NCBI GenBank assembly: GCA_913046335.1
Contig: CAJWSU010000049.1
Span: 1 to 5,876 of the forward strand
Direction: 5' to 3'
DNA length: 5,876 nt
Origin: TMED109 sp002684605
GTDB lineage: Bacteria; Pseudomonadota; Alphaproteobacteria; TMED109
Shown: piece after piece, positions 1-5,876 of the stretch
Numbering within the stretch: the first letter of the stretch is position 1
How the letters are laid out: every line of letters begins with the position of its first letter
The notes under the pieces: generated by a model
Database searches by the model: none
Told to the model about the DNA's origin: nothing
The model's input: the letters and a program-made list of their open reading frames with translations, nothing else
Position numbers and translations under genes: made by a program

Positions 1-133
1 TGAAATAAATAAATATAAAGAAAAGTTAAAATTATTAGATAAAAATAACATAGATTTAGATTACTTAGAGGAAAAGTCATTTGAAGTACTAGGCAATACT
101 TCTAAAAATTCTTATAATATAATAATTAAATAA
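1..133 (+). CDS. C-terminal fragment of an FtsB/DivIC-like septum formation initiator protein (5' end outside window)
   Basis: An open frame runs in from the left edge (first full codon at base 2) and gives 43 residues before TAA at 131-133. The visible tail has the pattern LKLLDKNNIDLDYLEEKSFEVL. This matches what I know of the end of alphaproteobacterial septum formation initiator proteins: a coiled coil ending in a leucine pair, an Asp/Ser turn, a D-x-L-E-E segment, then a short hydrophobic tail. Such proteins are small, with one N-terminal membrane helix and a periplasmic coiled coil, and take part in the FtsB/L/Q divisome step. The membrane helix and most of the coiled coil lie outside the window. 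In many alphaproteobacteria this gene sits directly before pdhA, which supports the call. The identification rests on a short tail plus synteny, so it is moderately sure. The next gene starts 77 bases downstream and probably has its own promoter. Confidence 0.65.
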   Translation, partial: EINKYKEKLKLLDKNNIDLDYLEEKSFEVLGNTSKNSYNIIIK

Positions 134-175
134 TCTATATTTAATAGAAACAAAATTCTATTTTATATAGATTTT
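132..175 (+). terminator. A/T-rich inverted repeat; possible terminator of the FtsB-like gene or operator for pdhA
   Basis: Bases 132-140 (AATCTATAT) pair with 165-173 (ATATAGATT). After a two-base T:T mismatch, 143-149 (AATAGAA) pair with 156-162 (TTCTATT). The loop is six bases (150-155). This gives 16 pairs, only two of them G:C, overlapping the stop codon of the upstream gene and followed by TTTT at 172-175. The position just after a stop codon fits an intrinsic terminator. The stem is weak and the T-tract is short and interrupted by C. The repeat also ends right next to the -35 box of the pdhA promoter candidate, so a protein-binding operator is an equal alternative. Confidence 0.45.
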
Positions 176-176
176 C

Positions 177-205
177 TTGACATAATGTAAATATTTTTTT
201 ACTCT
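177..205 (+). promoter_or_regulatory. Candidate sigma-70 promoter for the pdh operon
   Basis: A perfect -35 hexamer TTGACA lies at 177-182. After exactly 17 bases comes TACTCT at 200-205, a weak -10 (three of six consensus positions). This is the only intergenic stretch ahead of the operon. Transcription would begin about 6-8 bases after the -10, at or within a few bases of the ATG at 211. The pdhA mRNA would then be leaderless or nearly so, which fits the absence of a Shine-Dalgarno motif before that ATG. In such AT-rich DNA -10 lookalikes are common, so the -35 and spacing carry most of the weight. Confidence 0.4.
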
Positions 206-210
206 TAGAT

Positions 211-1500
211 ATGGAAAATGTTAATAGCCATAGTGAAATAATTTCAAATTTAGGCGGTGGAAAAAAGCTGACTGCTAGATTAAATTCCTTAACATCTGAA
301 AGTATAAATGAAAAAACTGTATATTCATGGGTACGTCAAGGTATTCCAGACAGATGGAAAATTGCTGTAGCTAGATGTTTACTAGAAGATAACTTAGATA
401 TCAGTTCTTACCCTAATTTATTACCACCAGGAATAGTTGCTGAGAACTTAATAGCTGCAAATAATTCGGTACAAATTTTTTCTGATTCCAAAGTTTTAAA
501 ACCTAATAGCGAATTTTTAAATGATAAGGTCGACAACGAAACAATTTTAGCTATTTATAAAGAAATGCTTAAAATTAGGCGTTTTGAAGAAAAAGTAGGG
601 CAACTTTATAGTATGGGCCTTATAGGGGGGTTTTGTCACTTGTATATTGGTCAAGAAGGAGTAATTTCTGGTGTTGAGAGTATTGCCAACGAAAATGACT
701 GCTTTATTACTGGTTATCGTTGTCATGCACATATGGTTTCTAGAGGAGAACCTTTAGTAAATATATTCTGTGAACTTTTGGGTAAAAAGAATGGATCTTC
801 TAATGCGAAAGGAGGTTCTATGCATATGTTTAAGTCTGAAAATTACTTTTTTGGAGGTCATGGTATTGTAGGGGCTCAAGTACCTTTAGGTACAGGTATT
901 GCATTCGCGAATAAATATAAAAAGAATAAGGCAGTTACATTTGTGTTTTTTGGAGACGGAGCTGTTAATCAAGGACAAGTGTACGAGGCCTTTAATATGG
1001 CTGCTTTATGGCAGTTACCAATAATTTATATAATAGAAAATAATCAGTATGGTATGGGTACTTCTGTAGAAAGAGCTAGTGCTATGACAGAGTTATTTAG
1101 GCGAGGTGAGTCATTGGGTATTAAAGGATATGAAATAGATGGAATGGATCCACTTGCTGTAAATTATTTTTTAAAAGATATACACAATAAAATAGTGAAT
1201 GATAATTTAGGACCTGTTCTTATAGAAGCTAAGACATATAGATATAGAGGTCATTCTATGTCTGATCCAGGCAAATATAGAACTAGAGAGGAAATACAAG
1301 AAACAAGAGAGAATAGAGACCCAATTGAAAGAGTAAGAACCTTATTGATTAATAAGAGTATTTTAAATGAAGATGAACTTAAAGAAATAGATAAGGTTAT
1401 TAAAAGTGAAGTTTTAGAGGCATCTGAGGAAGCTAGAGATATGGCTCTACCAGAAGATACTAGTTTATTCTCTAATATATTTAAAGAAAAAGGTAATTAG
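211..1500 (+). CDS. pdhA: Pyruvate dehydrogenase E1 component subunit alpha with an N-terminal helix-turn-helix extension
   Basis: E1-alpha pairs with PdhB in the thiamine-diphosphate-dependent decarboxylation of pyruvate and reductive acetylation of the E2 lipoyl group; cytosolic. The catalytic core runs from about residue 108 to 425. It includes the RRFEEK and GFCHLYIGQEG region (123-150), KGGSMHMF (200-207), and the ThDP/Mg motif GDG at 248-250 with NN at 277-278 (GDG-x26-NN). The conserved loop RYRGHSMSDPGKYRTREE at 344-361 includes His348 and Ser349. At 429 residues it is roughly 80-100 longer than usual bacterial E1-alpha (about 320-350). The surplus is N-terminal: residues ~8-72 resemble a YdaS/Cro-type HTH, joined by an Asn/Ser-rich linker (~75-107). 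ATG 211 is chosen because the frame is closed by TGA at 178-180 upstream, with no other usual start between; the next in-frame start is Met119, already inside the conserved core. No Shine-Dalgarno is visible. First gene of the pdh operon. Enzyme identity is very sure; the role of the extension is inference. Confidence 0.96.
   Translation: MENVNSHSEIISNLGGGKKLTARLNSLTSESINEKTVYSWVRQGIPDRWKIAVARCLLEDNLDISSYPNLLPPGIVAENLIAANNSVQIFSDSKVLKPNSEFLNDKVDNETILAIYKEMLKIRRFEEKVGQLYSMGLIGGFCHLYIGQEGVISGVESIANENDCFITGYRCHAHMVSRGEPLVNIFCELLGKKNGSSNAKGGSMHMFKSENYFFGGHGIVGAQVPLGTGIAFANKYKKNKAVTFVFFGDGAVNQGQVYEAFNMAALWQLPIIYIIENNQYGMGTSVERASAMTELFRRGESLGIKGYEIDGMDPLAVNYFLKDIHNKIVNDNLGPVLIEAKTYRYRGHSMSDPGKYRTREEIQETRENRDPIERVRTLLINKSILNEDELKEIDKVIKSEVLEASEEARDMALPEDTSLFSNIFKEKGN
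232..426 (+). other. Predicted helix-turn-helix (YdaS/Cro-like) domain at the N-terminus of PdhA
   Basis: Covers PdhA residues about 8-72. The order of features matches small Cro/YdaS-type repressors. There is a short first helix (SEIISNL), then a Gly-Gly-Gly turn at 15-17. Next comes K-K-L-T-A-R-L, as in the typical GG-x-x-x-L-A-x-x-L element. A probable recognition helix follows, with TVYSWVRQG at 36-44, where the Trp and G-I-P turn are typical. A further helix begins R-W-K-I-A-V-A-R, and the domain ends with Y-P-N-L-L-P-P-G, resembling the L-R-P-D-L end of such domains. The segment between helices 2 and 3 (residues ~25-33) is longer than in the usual domain. Base composition is as AT-rich as the rest of the gene. 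The match is by eye; it could be a degenerate domain without DNA binding. Confidence 0.62.
1487..1493 (+). promoter_or_regulatory. Ribosome binding site supporting the GTG start of pdhB
   Basis: AAAAAGG inside the last codons of pdhA lies 8 bases before GTG at 1502. It is a weak AAGG-type Shine-Dalgarno at normal spacing. It supports GTG over the next in-frame ATG (residue 18), which would remove the conserved ITVREAIRDAI start of the family. Confidence 0.5.
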
Positions 1501-1501
1501 C

Positions 1502-2473
1502 GTGAAATTAATAACCGTTAGAGAAGCAATAAGAGATGCAATAGCAGAAGAAATGCGTAGGGATAAAAGTGTTTTTTTATTAGGTGAAGAAGTTGGTGAG
1601 TATCAAGGTGCGTATAAAGTAACCCAAGGACTTCTTGATGAATTTGGATCAAATAGAATTGTGGATACACCTATTACTGAAGCTGGCTTTACAGGTTTAG
1701 CTGTGGGAGCTTCTATGAATGGATTAAGACCTATTGTAGAATTTATGACTTGGAACTTTGCCATGCAAGCAATTGATCATATAATAAACTCTGCAGCAAA
1801 AACTTATTATATGAGTGGAGGAAAATTAAATATACCTATTGTATTTAGAGGCCCTAATGGAGTTGCTTCAAGAGTAGCAGCACAACACAGTCAGGATTAT
1901 ACTGCTTGGTATTCCCACGTTCCTGGTCTTAAAGTCTTAGCTCCATATGATGCTTTAGATGCTAAAGGATTACTTAAGGGAGCAATTAGAGATAATAATC
2001 CTGTTGTATTTTTAGAACACGAACTTTTATATAATGAAAAATTTGAAATTTCTGATGATGAAGAGATTTTAGAATTTGGCAAAGCAAAAATTATGAAAAA
2101 AGGTAATGACATTTCTTTAATCTCATTTTCTCGAGGAGTAGATTTAGCATTAGAAGTAGAAAAAGAATTAGAAGGTAATGGTTTTAGTGCTGAAGTTATT
2201 AACCTAAGGTCTATAAAGCCTCTAGATATAGAAACAATTATTAATTCAGTAAAAAAAACAAATAGAGTAGCGGTAATAGAAGAGGGTTGGCAACAGTCTG
2301 GCGTAGGCGCTGAAATTATAGCAGTAATAATAAAAAATGCTTTTGACTTTTTAGATGCACCACCATTAAGGTTCAGTGGAGAAGATGTTCCTTTGCCATA
2401 TGCTGAAAATTTAGAAAAATTAGCTTTACCAAGTACTGACAAAATATTAAAAGAATGTTTAGAGATTTTATAA
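1502..2473 (+). CDS. pdhB: Pyruvate dehydrogenase E1 component subunit beta
   Basis: Partner of PdhA in the E1 alpha2-beta2 heterotetramer; it contributes to the ThDP site and the contact with E2. The pyrimidine-binding transketolase domain spans about residues 4-178, with LLGEEVGEYQGAYKVTQGL (27-45) and PITEAGFTGLAVG (57-69). Glu60 is the expected ThDP-activating glutamate, and QHSQD (128-132) contains the active-site His129. The C-terminal transketolase domain (about 190-315) includes RSIKPLD, EEGWQQSGVGAEI and the late VPLPYAENLE segment. The length of 323 residues is normal for the form without a lipoyl domain; many alphaproteobacteria instead carry an N-terminal lipoyl domain on PdhB, and here it is absent. 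The start is GTG, one base after the pdhA stop, so the two E1 subunits are probably translationally coupled. The 5' neighbour pdhA and 3' neighbour pdhC confirm PDC rather than branched-chain dehydrogenase. Confidence 0.97.
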   Translation: MKLITVREAIRDAIAEEMRRDKSVFLLGEEVGEYQGAYKVTQGLLDEFGSNRIVDTPITEAGFTGLAVGASMNGLRPIVEFMTWNFAMQAIDHIINSAAKTYYMSGGKLNIPIVFRGPNGVASRVAAQHSQDYTAWYSHVPGLKVLAPYDALDAKGLLKGAIRDNNPVVFLEHELLYNEKFEISDDEEILEFGKAKIMKKGNDISLISFSRGVDLALEVEKELEGNGFSAEVINLRSIKPLDIETIINSVKKTNRVAVIEEGWQQSGVGAEIIAVIIKNAFDFLDAPPLRFSGEDVPLPYAENLEKLALPSTDKILKECLEIL

Positions 2474-2484
2474 TAATTAAAATT

Positions 2485-2492
2485 AAGGTGAG
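2485..2492 (+). promoter_or_regulatory. Ribosome binding site of pdhC
   Basis: AAGGTGAG in the 22-base pdhB-pdhC spacer, with its AAGG ending 7 bases before ATG 2496. It is the clearest Shine-Dalgarno in the window and fixes the pdhC start, which also matches the normal MPxxLxMPALSPTM beginning of alphaproteobacterial E2. Confidence 0.7.
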
Positions 2493-2495
2493 AAT

Positions 2496-3830
2496 ATGCC
2501 AATAGCTTTACTTATGCCAGCCCTATCACCTACAATGACTGAGGGAAATGTAGGAAAGTGGTTAAAAAATATAGGAGATAATATTGTTTCTGGTGATATA
2601 ATAGCTGAAGTAGAAACAGACAAAGCTACTATGGAAGTTGAAGCGATTGATGAAGGAAAGTTAGCCTCTATTATTTATCCAGATGGTTCAGAGAATGTAG
2701 CAGTTAATGATATGATAGGAGTGATAGCACTAGAGGGTGAGACAGATGAAGATATAAATAGTTTCATTAAAAAAAATAATAAAAACAATGACGTAAGTAT
2801 AGAATCTAATAATATAGAAAAGGTTGTAATTAATAAGCCTGCTAATGAAGAAGATAACGCTAACAAAGATTTAGTTCAAAATAAAACAGATACAGAATCT
2901 AAAATTATAATTGATAAAAATACTTCGGTTGATAATGAAATTAATAGTATTAAAACTGATAAAAATATTTTTATTTCTCCTTTAGCAAAAAGAATAGCTA
3001 ATTTAAAAAATATTGATATATCCAAAGTATTAGGAACAGGGCCTAAGGGAAGAATAATAAAGAAAGACTTAGAATCATTTATTAAAACTAATACTATTAA
3101 TATACAAAAGACCTCAAACTTTTCTGAAAGTACTAACGTTAAAGAAGAAGTTAAACTTTCTAGCATAAGAAAAACTATTGCAAATAGATTACAAGAAGCT
3201 AAATCTACAATACCTCATTTTTACCTTCGTGGAAAAGTTGAAATAGATAAATTATTTGGTGAACGAATAAAAATTAATAGTTTTTTAAATGAAACCGATA
3301 GTAATCTCAAAATTAGTTTTAATGATTTTTTTATAAAAGCAATTGCATTATCTCTTAAAAATGTTCCTGCCATGAATTGTATATGGAATAATAATTCACT
3401 TACTAAGTTTAGTAATGTAGATATAAGTGTTGCGGTTGCTACAGAAGAAGGCCTATTTACACCTATAATTAAATCTGCTTGTAGCAAAAGTATTTCAATT
3501 ATTTCTTCAGAGATGAAGGATTTTGTAATAAGAGCTAAGCAAGGAAAACTTCTACCTGAAGAATATACAGGGGGAGCATTTTCAATATCTAATTTAGGAA
3601 TGTTTGACATTACTGATTTTTCTGCAATTATTAATCCGCCACAATCTGGTATAATAGCTTTAGGTAGTATAATTGATGAACCTTTAGTAAAAAATAATGA
3701 AATTAAAATAGTGAAAACGGTGTCATATACATTATCTGTAGATCATAGAATTGTAGATGGGGCAACTGCAGCTAAATTATTAAAATATTTTAATTTTTAT
3801 ATTAATAATCCTACTGCAATGGTGCTTTAA
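2496..3830 (+). CDS. pdhC: Dihydrolipoyllysine-residue acetyltransferase, E2 core of the pyruvate dehydrogenase complex
   Basis: E2 forms the core of the complex, carries acetyl groups on a lipoyl-lysine and transfers them to CoA. Domains in order: one lipoyl domain (about 2-78) with the lipoylation motif ETDKATMEVEA and Lys43 as the modified residue; a flexible linker (about 80-158); and the peripheral-subunit-binding domain (about 159-196), with SPLAKRIA and GTGPKGRIIKKDL. After a short second linker comes the catalytic acyltransferase domain (about 218-444). That domain starts SSIRKTIANRLQEAKSTIPH and ends with DHRIVDG (416-422), in which His417 and Asp421 are catalytic. At 444 residues it is typical for a single-lipoyl E2. 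The first linker is rich in Asn, Lys, Asp and Glu, with a single proline (residue 115), rather than the Ala/Pro-rich type common in GC-rich relatives; this likely reflects the AT bias. Its lipoyl lysine is the probable target of the lipA product encoded downstream. The stop codon shares one base with the lpd start. Confidence 0.97.
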   Translation: MPIALLMPALSPTMTEGNVGKWLKNIGDNIVSGDIIAEVETDKATMEVEAIDEGKLASIIYPDGSENVAVNDMIGVIALEGETDEDINSFIKKNNKNNDVSIESNNIEKVVINKPANEEDNANKDLVQNKTDTESKIIIDKNTSVDNEINSIKTDKNIFISPLAKRIANLKNIDISKVLGTGPKGRIIKKDLESFIKTNTINIQKTSNFSESTNVKEEVKLSSIRKTIANRLQEAKSTIPHFYLRGKVEIDKLFGERIKINSFLNETDSNLKISFNDFFIKAIALSLKNVPAMNCIWNNNSLTKFSNVDISVAVATEEGLFTPIIKSACSKSISIISSEMKDFVIRAKQGKLLPEEYTGGAFSISNLGMFDITDFSAIINPPQSGIIALGSIIDEPLVKNNEIKIVKTVSYTLSVDHRIVDGATAAKLLKYFNFYINNPTAMVL

Positions 3831-5227
3831 TGAAAAATGAGAATTACGATATTGTTATTATTGGTTCAGGCCCAGGAGGATATGTAGCAGCTATAAGAGC
3901 AGCTCAATTAAATAAAAAAGTATTAGTAGTAGAAAAAAGTGAGCTTGGAGGTATTTGTCTTAATTGGGGGTGTATTCCGACTAAAGCCTTATTAAGAACC
4001 TCTGAAATATATTCTTATGTGAAAGAGGCTAAGCAATTTGGATTAGAAGTTATCAAGCATGATTATTCTTTAAAAAACATTGTAAGTAGATCTAGAGAGG
4101 TATCTAAAACACTGTCTAAAGGAATTGAGTATTTATTTAAAAAAAATGGAATTTTTTTAAAGAAAGGAAATGCATTTATTGAAGATAACAATAATGTTAC
4201 TATTCAATCTAATGAAAGCAAAGTTAGAGTTAAAACTAAGAACATAATAATTGCCACTGGTGCCAAAGCAAAAAAACCAACTTTTCTAGAAAATAGTTCT
4301 AATGAAATATGGAGTTATAAAGAGGCTATGATACCCAATGCAACTCCTAAAAGTTTGGGAATAGTAGGTTCTGGAGCTATAGGTATTGAATTTGCTTGTT
4401 TTTATAATGAATTAGGAACAGATGTTAAGGTATTTGAAGTTCAAGAAAATATTGTTCCACATGAGGATAAAGATATATCAGTTGCATTAGAAAAAGCATT
4501 ATTAAAGAAAAAAATTACTTTTTATAAAAATACTAAAGTTGTAGGCCTTAATAAAGCTGAGAGCTTTGAATTAACTACTAATACAAAAGAAAAGATTGAA
4601 AAACATCATTTTGAAAAAGTTTTAATTGCTATTGGAGTAGAAGGAAACATTGAAAATATTGGCATAGAAAATACGAAAGTACGAACTAAAGACAATCAAA
4701 TTATTACGCATCAATATGGAATGACTGATGATAACAATATATTTGCCATTGGAGATGTTGCAGGAACACCATGGCTAGCACATAAAGCAAGCCACGAAGG
4801 AATAGATTGTGTTGAATATATTTCTGGATTAAAAAGTATAAATACTGAGAATATAAAACAAATAATTCCTTCATGTATTTATAGTAACCCTCAAGTTGCT
4901 TCTATTGGTCTTACTGAACAAGAAGCTATTACTACTAATAAATCGATTAAAGTAGGAACTTTTCCATTATCTGCTAATGGGAAAGCTTTAGCTTTAAATG
5001 AGCCTAATGGTTTTGTAAAAACGATATTTGATAGTAAAACAGGTGAAATATTGGGCGCTCATATGATAGGAACAGAAGTAACTGAGTTAATAAATACATT
5101 CTCTTTAGCAATAAAGTTAGAAGCAACTGAAGAAGATATAATTAATACTATTTTTCCTCATCCAACATTATCAGAATCTATACACGAGTCTGTACTTAGT
5201 GCATTTAACAGGAGCATACATTCGTAA
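3830..5227 (+). CDS. lpd: Dihydrolipoyl dehydrogenase, E3 component
   Basis: A flavoprotein that reoxidises the dihydrolipoyl group of E2 and passes electrons through FAD to NAD+. The N-terminal FAD-binding motif GSGPGG lies at 12-17. The redox-active disulfide is Cys43/Cys48 in GGICLNWGCIPTKAL; the Ile and Trp here are typical of the PDC-dedicated alphaproteobacterial E3, whereas the 2-oxoglutarate dehydrogenase copy usually has GGTCLNVGCIPSKAL. The second dinucleotide-binding site (NAD) is VGSGAIGIEFA at 179-189. The second FAD contact is IFAIGDVAGTPWLAHKA at 304-320. The C-terminal dimerisation domain ends with FPHPTLSESIHE, with the catalytic pair His444/Glu449. The length of 465 residues is normal. 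The ATG overlaps the pdhC stop in TAATG and no clear Shine-Dalgarno precedes it, so translation probably depends on ribosomes finishing pdhC. There is no N-terminal lipoyl domain. Confidence 0.97.
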   Translation: MKNENYDIVIIGSGPGGYVAAIRAAQLNKKVLVVEKSELGGICLNWGCIPTKALLRTSEIYSYVKEAKQFGLEVIKHDYSLKNIVSRSREVSKTLSKGIEYLFKKNGIFLKKGNAFIEDNNNVTIQSNESKVRVKTKNIIIATGAKAKKPTFLENSSNEIWSYKEAMIPNATPKSLGIVGSGAIGIEFACFYNELGTDVKVFEVQENIVPHEDKDISVALEKALLKKKITFYKNTKVVGLNKAESFELTTNTKEKIEKHHFEKVLIAIGVEGNIENIGIENTKVRTKDNQIITHQYGMTDDNNIFAIGDVAGTPWLAHKASHEGIDCVEYISGLKSINTENIKQIIPSCIYSNPQVASIGLTEQEAITTNKSIKVGTFPLSANGKALALNEPNGFVKTIFDSKTGEILGAHMIGTEVTELINTFSLAIKLEATEEDIINTIFPHPTLSESIHESVLSAFNRSIHS

Positions 5228-5876
5228 TGGAAAAAAAAAGTATTTATATATCTAAAGCACATTTAAACAATAATCTTACAGTAAAGAAAAAAAAACCTGA
5301 TTGGATTAAAGTTAAAGCTCCAGTATCTAAAAACTATATCAAATCTTTAAGTCTAGTTAATGATTTAAAATTAAATACTGTATGTCAAGAAGCTGCTTGT
5401 CCTAATATAGGAGAATGTTGGGAGAAAAAACATGTTACTGTTATGATATTGGGTAGAGTTTGTACAAGAAAATGTACATTTTGCAATATATCAACTGGAG
5501 TTCCAGATTTAGTAGATGCAGATGAACCTAGAAGAATTGCTAAAGCAATTTCAAAACTTAATTTAAAGCATGTAGTAATTACCTCAGTAGACCGCGATGA
5601 TTTAGAAGATGGTGGAGCAATACATTTTCAAAAATGTATTAATGAAATTAGAAGCTTAGACTCTAATGTTACTATAGAAATATTAGTGCCAGATTTTCAA
5701 AGAAAAAAAGGAGCCTTAGAAATTATTGCAAATGCTTCACCAGATGTTTTTAATCATAATTTAGAAACCATACCTAGTTTTTATAAGCAAATTAGAAAAG
5801 GTGCTAACTATCAGCATAGTTTAAATATATTAAGTAAGATCAAGCAATTAAATAAAAAGATTTGGACCAAGTCTGG
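5227..5876 (+). CDS. lipA: Lipoyl synthase (3' end outside window)
   Basis: A radical SAM enzyme that inserts two sulfurs into protein-bound octanoyl groups to make lipoyl groups, here most likely on PdhC Lys43 and other lipoyl domains. The visible part is 216 residues of an expected roughly 300-330. It shows the auxiliary cluster motif TVCQEAACPNIGECW with Cys53, Cys58 and Cys64 (C-x4-C-x5-C). The radical SAM cluster motif CTRKCTFC follows with Cys79, Cys83 and Cys86, then VVITSVDRDDLEDGGA (116-131). The N-terminal KPDWIKVKAP block is typical of alphaproteobacterial LipA. The window cuts the gene in the conserved T-K-S-G segment; the C-terminal R-S-S-Y motif is not visible. The ATG at 5227 shares its A with the lpd stop (TAATG). 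An AGGAG at 5210-5214 lies 12 bases upstream, a little far for a Shine-Dalgarno, so coupling to lpd is likely. No LipB is visible; it may be elsewhere. Confidence 0.96.
   Translation, partial: MEKKSIYISKAHLNNNLTVKKKKPDWIKVKAPVSKNYIKSLSLVNDLKLNTVCQEAACPNIGECWEKKHVTVMILGRVCTRKCTFCNISTGVPDLVDADEPRRIAKAISKLNLKHVVITSVDRDDLEDGGAIHFQKCINEIRSLDSNVTIEILVPDFQRKKGALEIIANASPDVFNHNLETIPSFYKQIRKGANYQHSLNILSKIKQLNKKIWTKS

Noticed and set aside
164..169. TATATA at 164-169 as a -10 box of an upstream promoter
   Set aside because: It is part of the inverted repeat and no reasonable -35 lies 16-18 bases upstream; in such AT-rich DNA it is expected by chance.
344..361. Ser349 in the RGHSMSDPG loop of PdhA as a regulatory phosphorylation site as in mitochondria
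   Set aside because: The serine is conserved with mitochondrial E1-alpha, but no pyruvate dehydrogenase kinase is visible in the window and bacteria generally lack this control, so only loop conservation can be stated.
211..540. The HTH segment as a separate small regulator gene upstream of pdhA
   Set aside because: There is no stop codon between it and the catalytic core, and no ATG/GTG/TTG in frame near residues 75-110 that could start a normal-length PdhA. The simplest reading is one fused protein.
547..732. A 61-codon minus-strand frame opposite the pdhA core
   Set aside because: It overlaps the most conserved part of pdhA and has no recognisable features.
1897..2502. A 201-codon open frame on the minus strand antisense to pdhB
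   Set aside because: It lies fully across the well-conserved pdhB coding sequence, has a low-complexity Ser/Ile/Lys-rich translation without recognisable motifs, and is explained as a shadow of pdhB.
2675..3610. Three minus-strand open frames (2675-2866, 2876-3166, 3221-3610) opposite pdhC, with Leu/Ile/Ser-rich, membrane-like translations
   Set aside because: They mirror the Lys/Asn/Asp/Glu-rich codons of the E2 linker and core on the other strand. They have no supported start, motif or spacing, and conflict with a certain gene.

Overview
This window is one continuous plus-strand stretch of an AT-rich bacterial chromosome. It carries a complete pyruvate dehydrogenase complex (PDC) gene set, pdhA-pdhB-pdhC-lpd, followed by the first two thirds of lipA (lipoyl synthase). 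At the left edge is the 3' end of a small gene that looks like an FtsB/DivIC-type septum formation initiator. That gene next to a two-subunit E1 (alpha + beta), then E2, E3 and lipA, is an alphaproteobacterial arrangement. The E3 active-site motif GGICLNWGCIPTK is also the version I associate with alphaproteobacterial PDC operons. Strong A/T bias, AGA as the main arginine codon, very short spacers and one-base gene overlaps suggest a streamlined or reduced genome (SAR11/HIMB59-like marine lineages or a Rickettsiales-type lineage). The exact taxon cannot be fixed from sequence reading alone.

Layout: 1-133 is the tail of the FtsB-like gene. 134-210 is the only real intergenic region (77 bases) and holds a long A/T-rich inverted repeat followed by a perfect TTGACA -35 box. 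211-1500 is pdhA; 1502-2473 is pdhB (GTG start, one base after pdhA); 2496-3830 is pdhC (clear ribosome binding site). 3830-5227 is lpd and 5227 to the window end is lipA; both start on a TAATG stop/start overlap. No gap exceeds 300 bases and no RNA genes, mobile elements or CRISPR arrays were seen. No convincing minus-strand gene was found.

How the genes work together: PdhA/PdhB decarboxylate pyruvate with thiamine diphosphate and load acetyl groups on the lipoyl-lysine of PdhC. PdhC makes acetyl-CoA, and Lpd reoxidises the lipoyl group with FAD/NAD+. LipA inserts the two sulfurs that turn octanoyl-PdhC into lipoyl-PdhC, so the operon encodes the enzyme and part of the pathway for its cofactor.

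The notable feature is PdhA. The usual E1-alpha catalytic core begins only around residue 108. The first ~72 residues look like a Cro/YdaS-type helix-turn-helix DNA-binding domain, fused in frame with no stop and no alternative ATG/GTG/TTG start before residue 119. With the inverted repeat and promoter directly upstream, and no Shine-Dalgarno at its ATG, this raises the hypothesis of a DNA-binding (possibly autoregulatory) pyruvate dehydrogenase E1 subunit expressed from a nearly leaderless mRNA.
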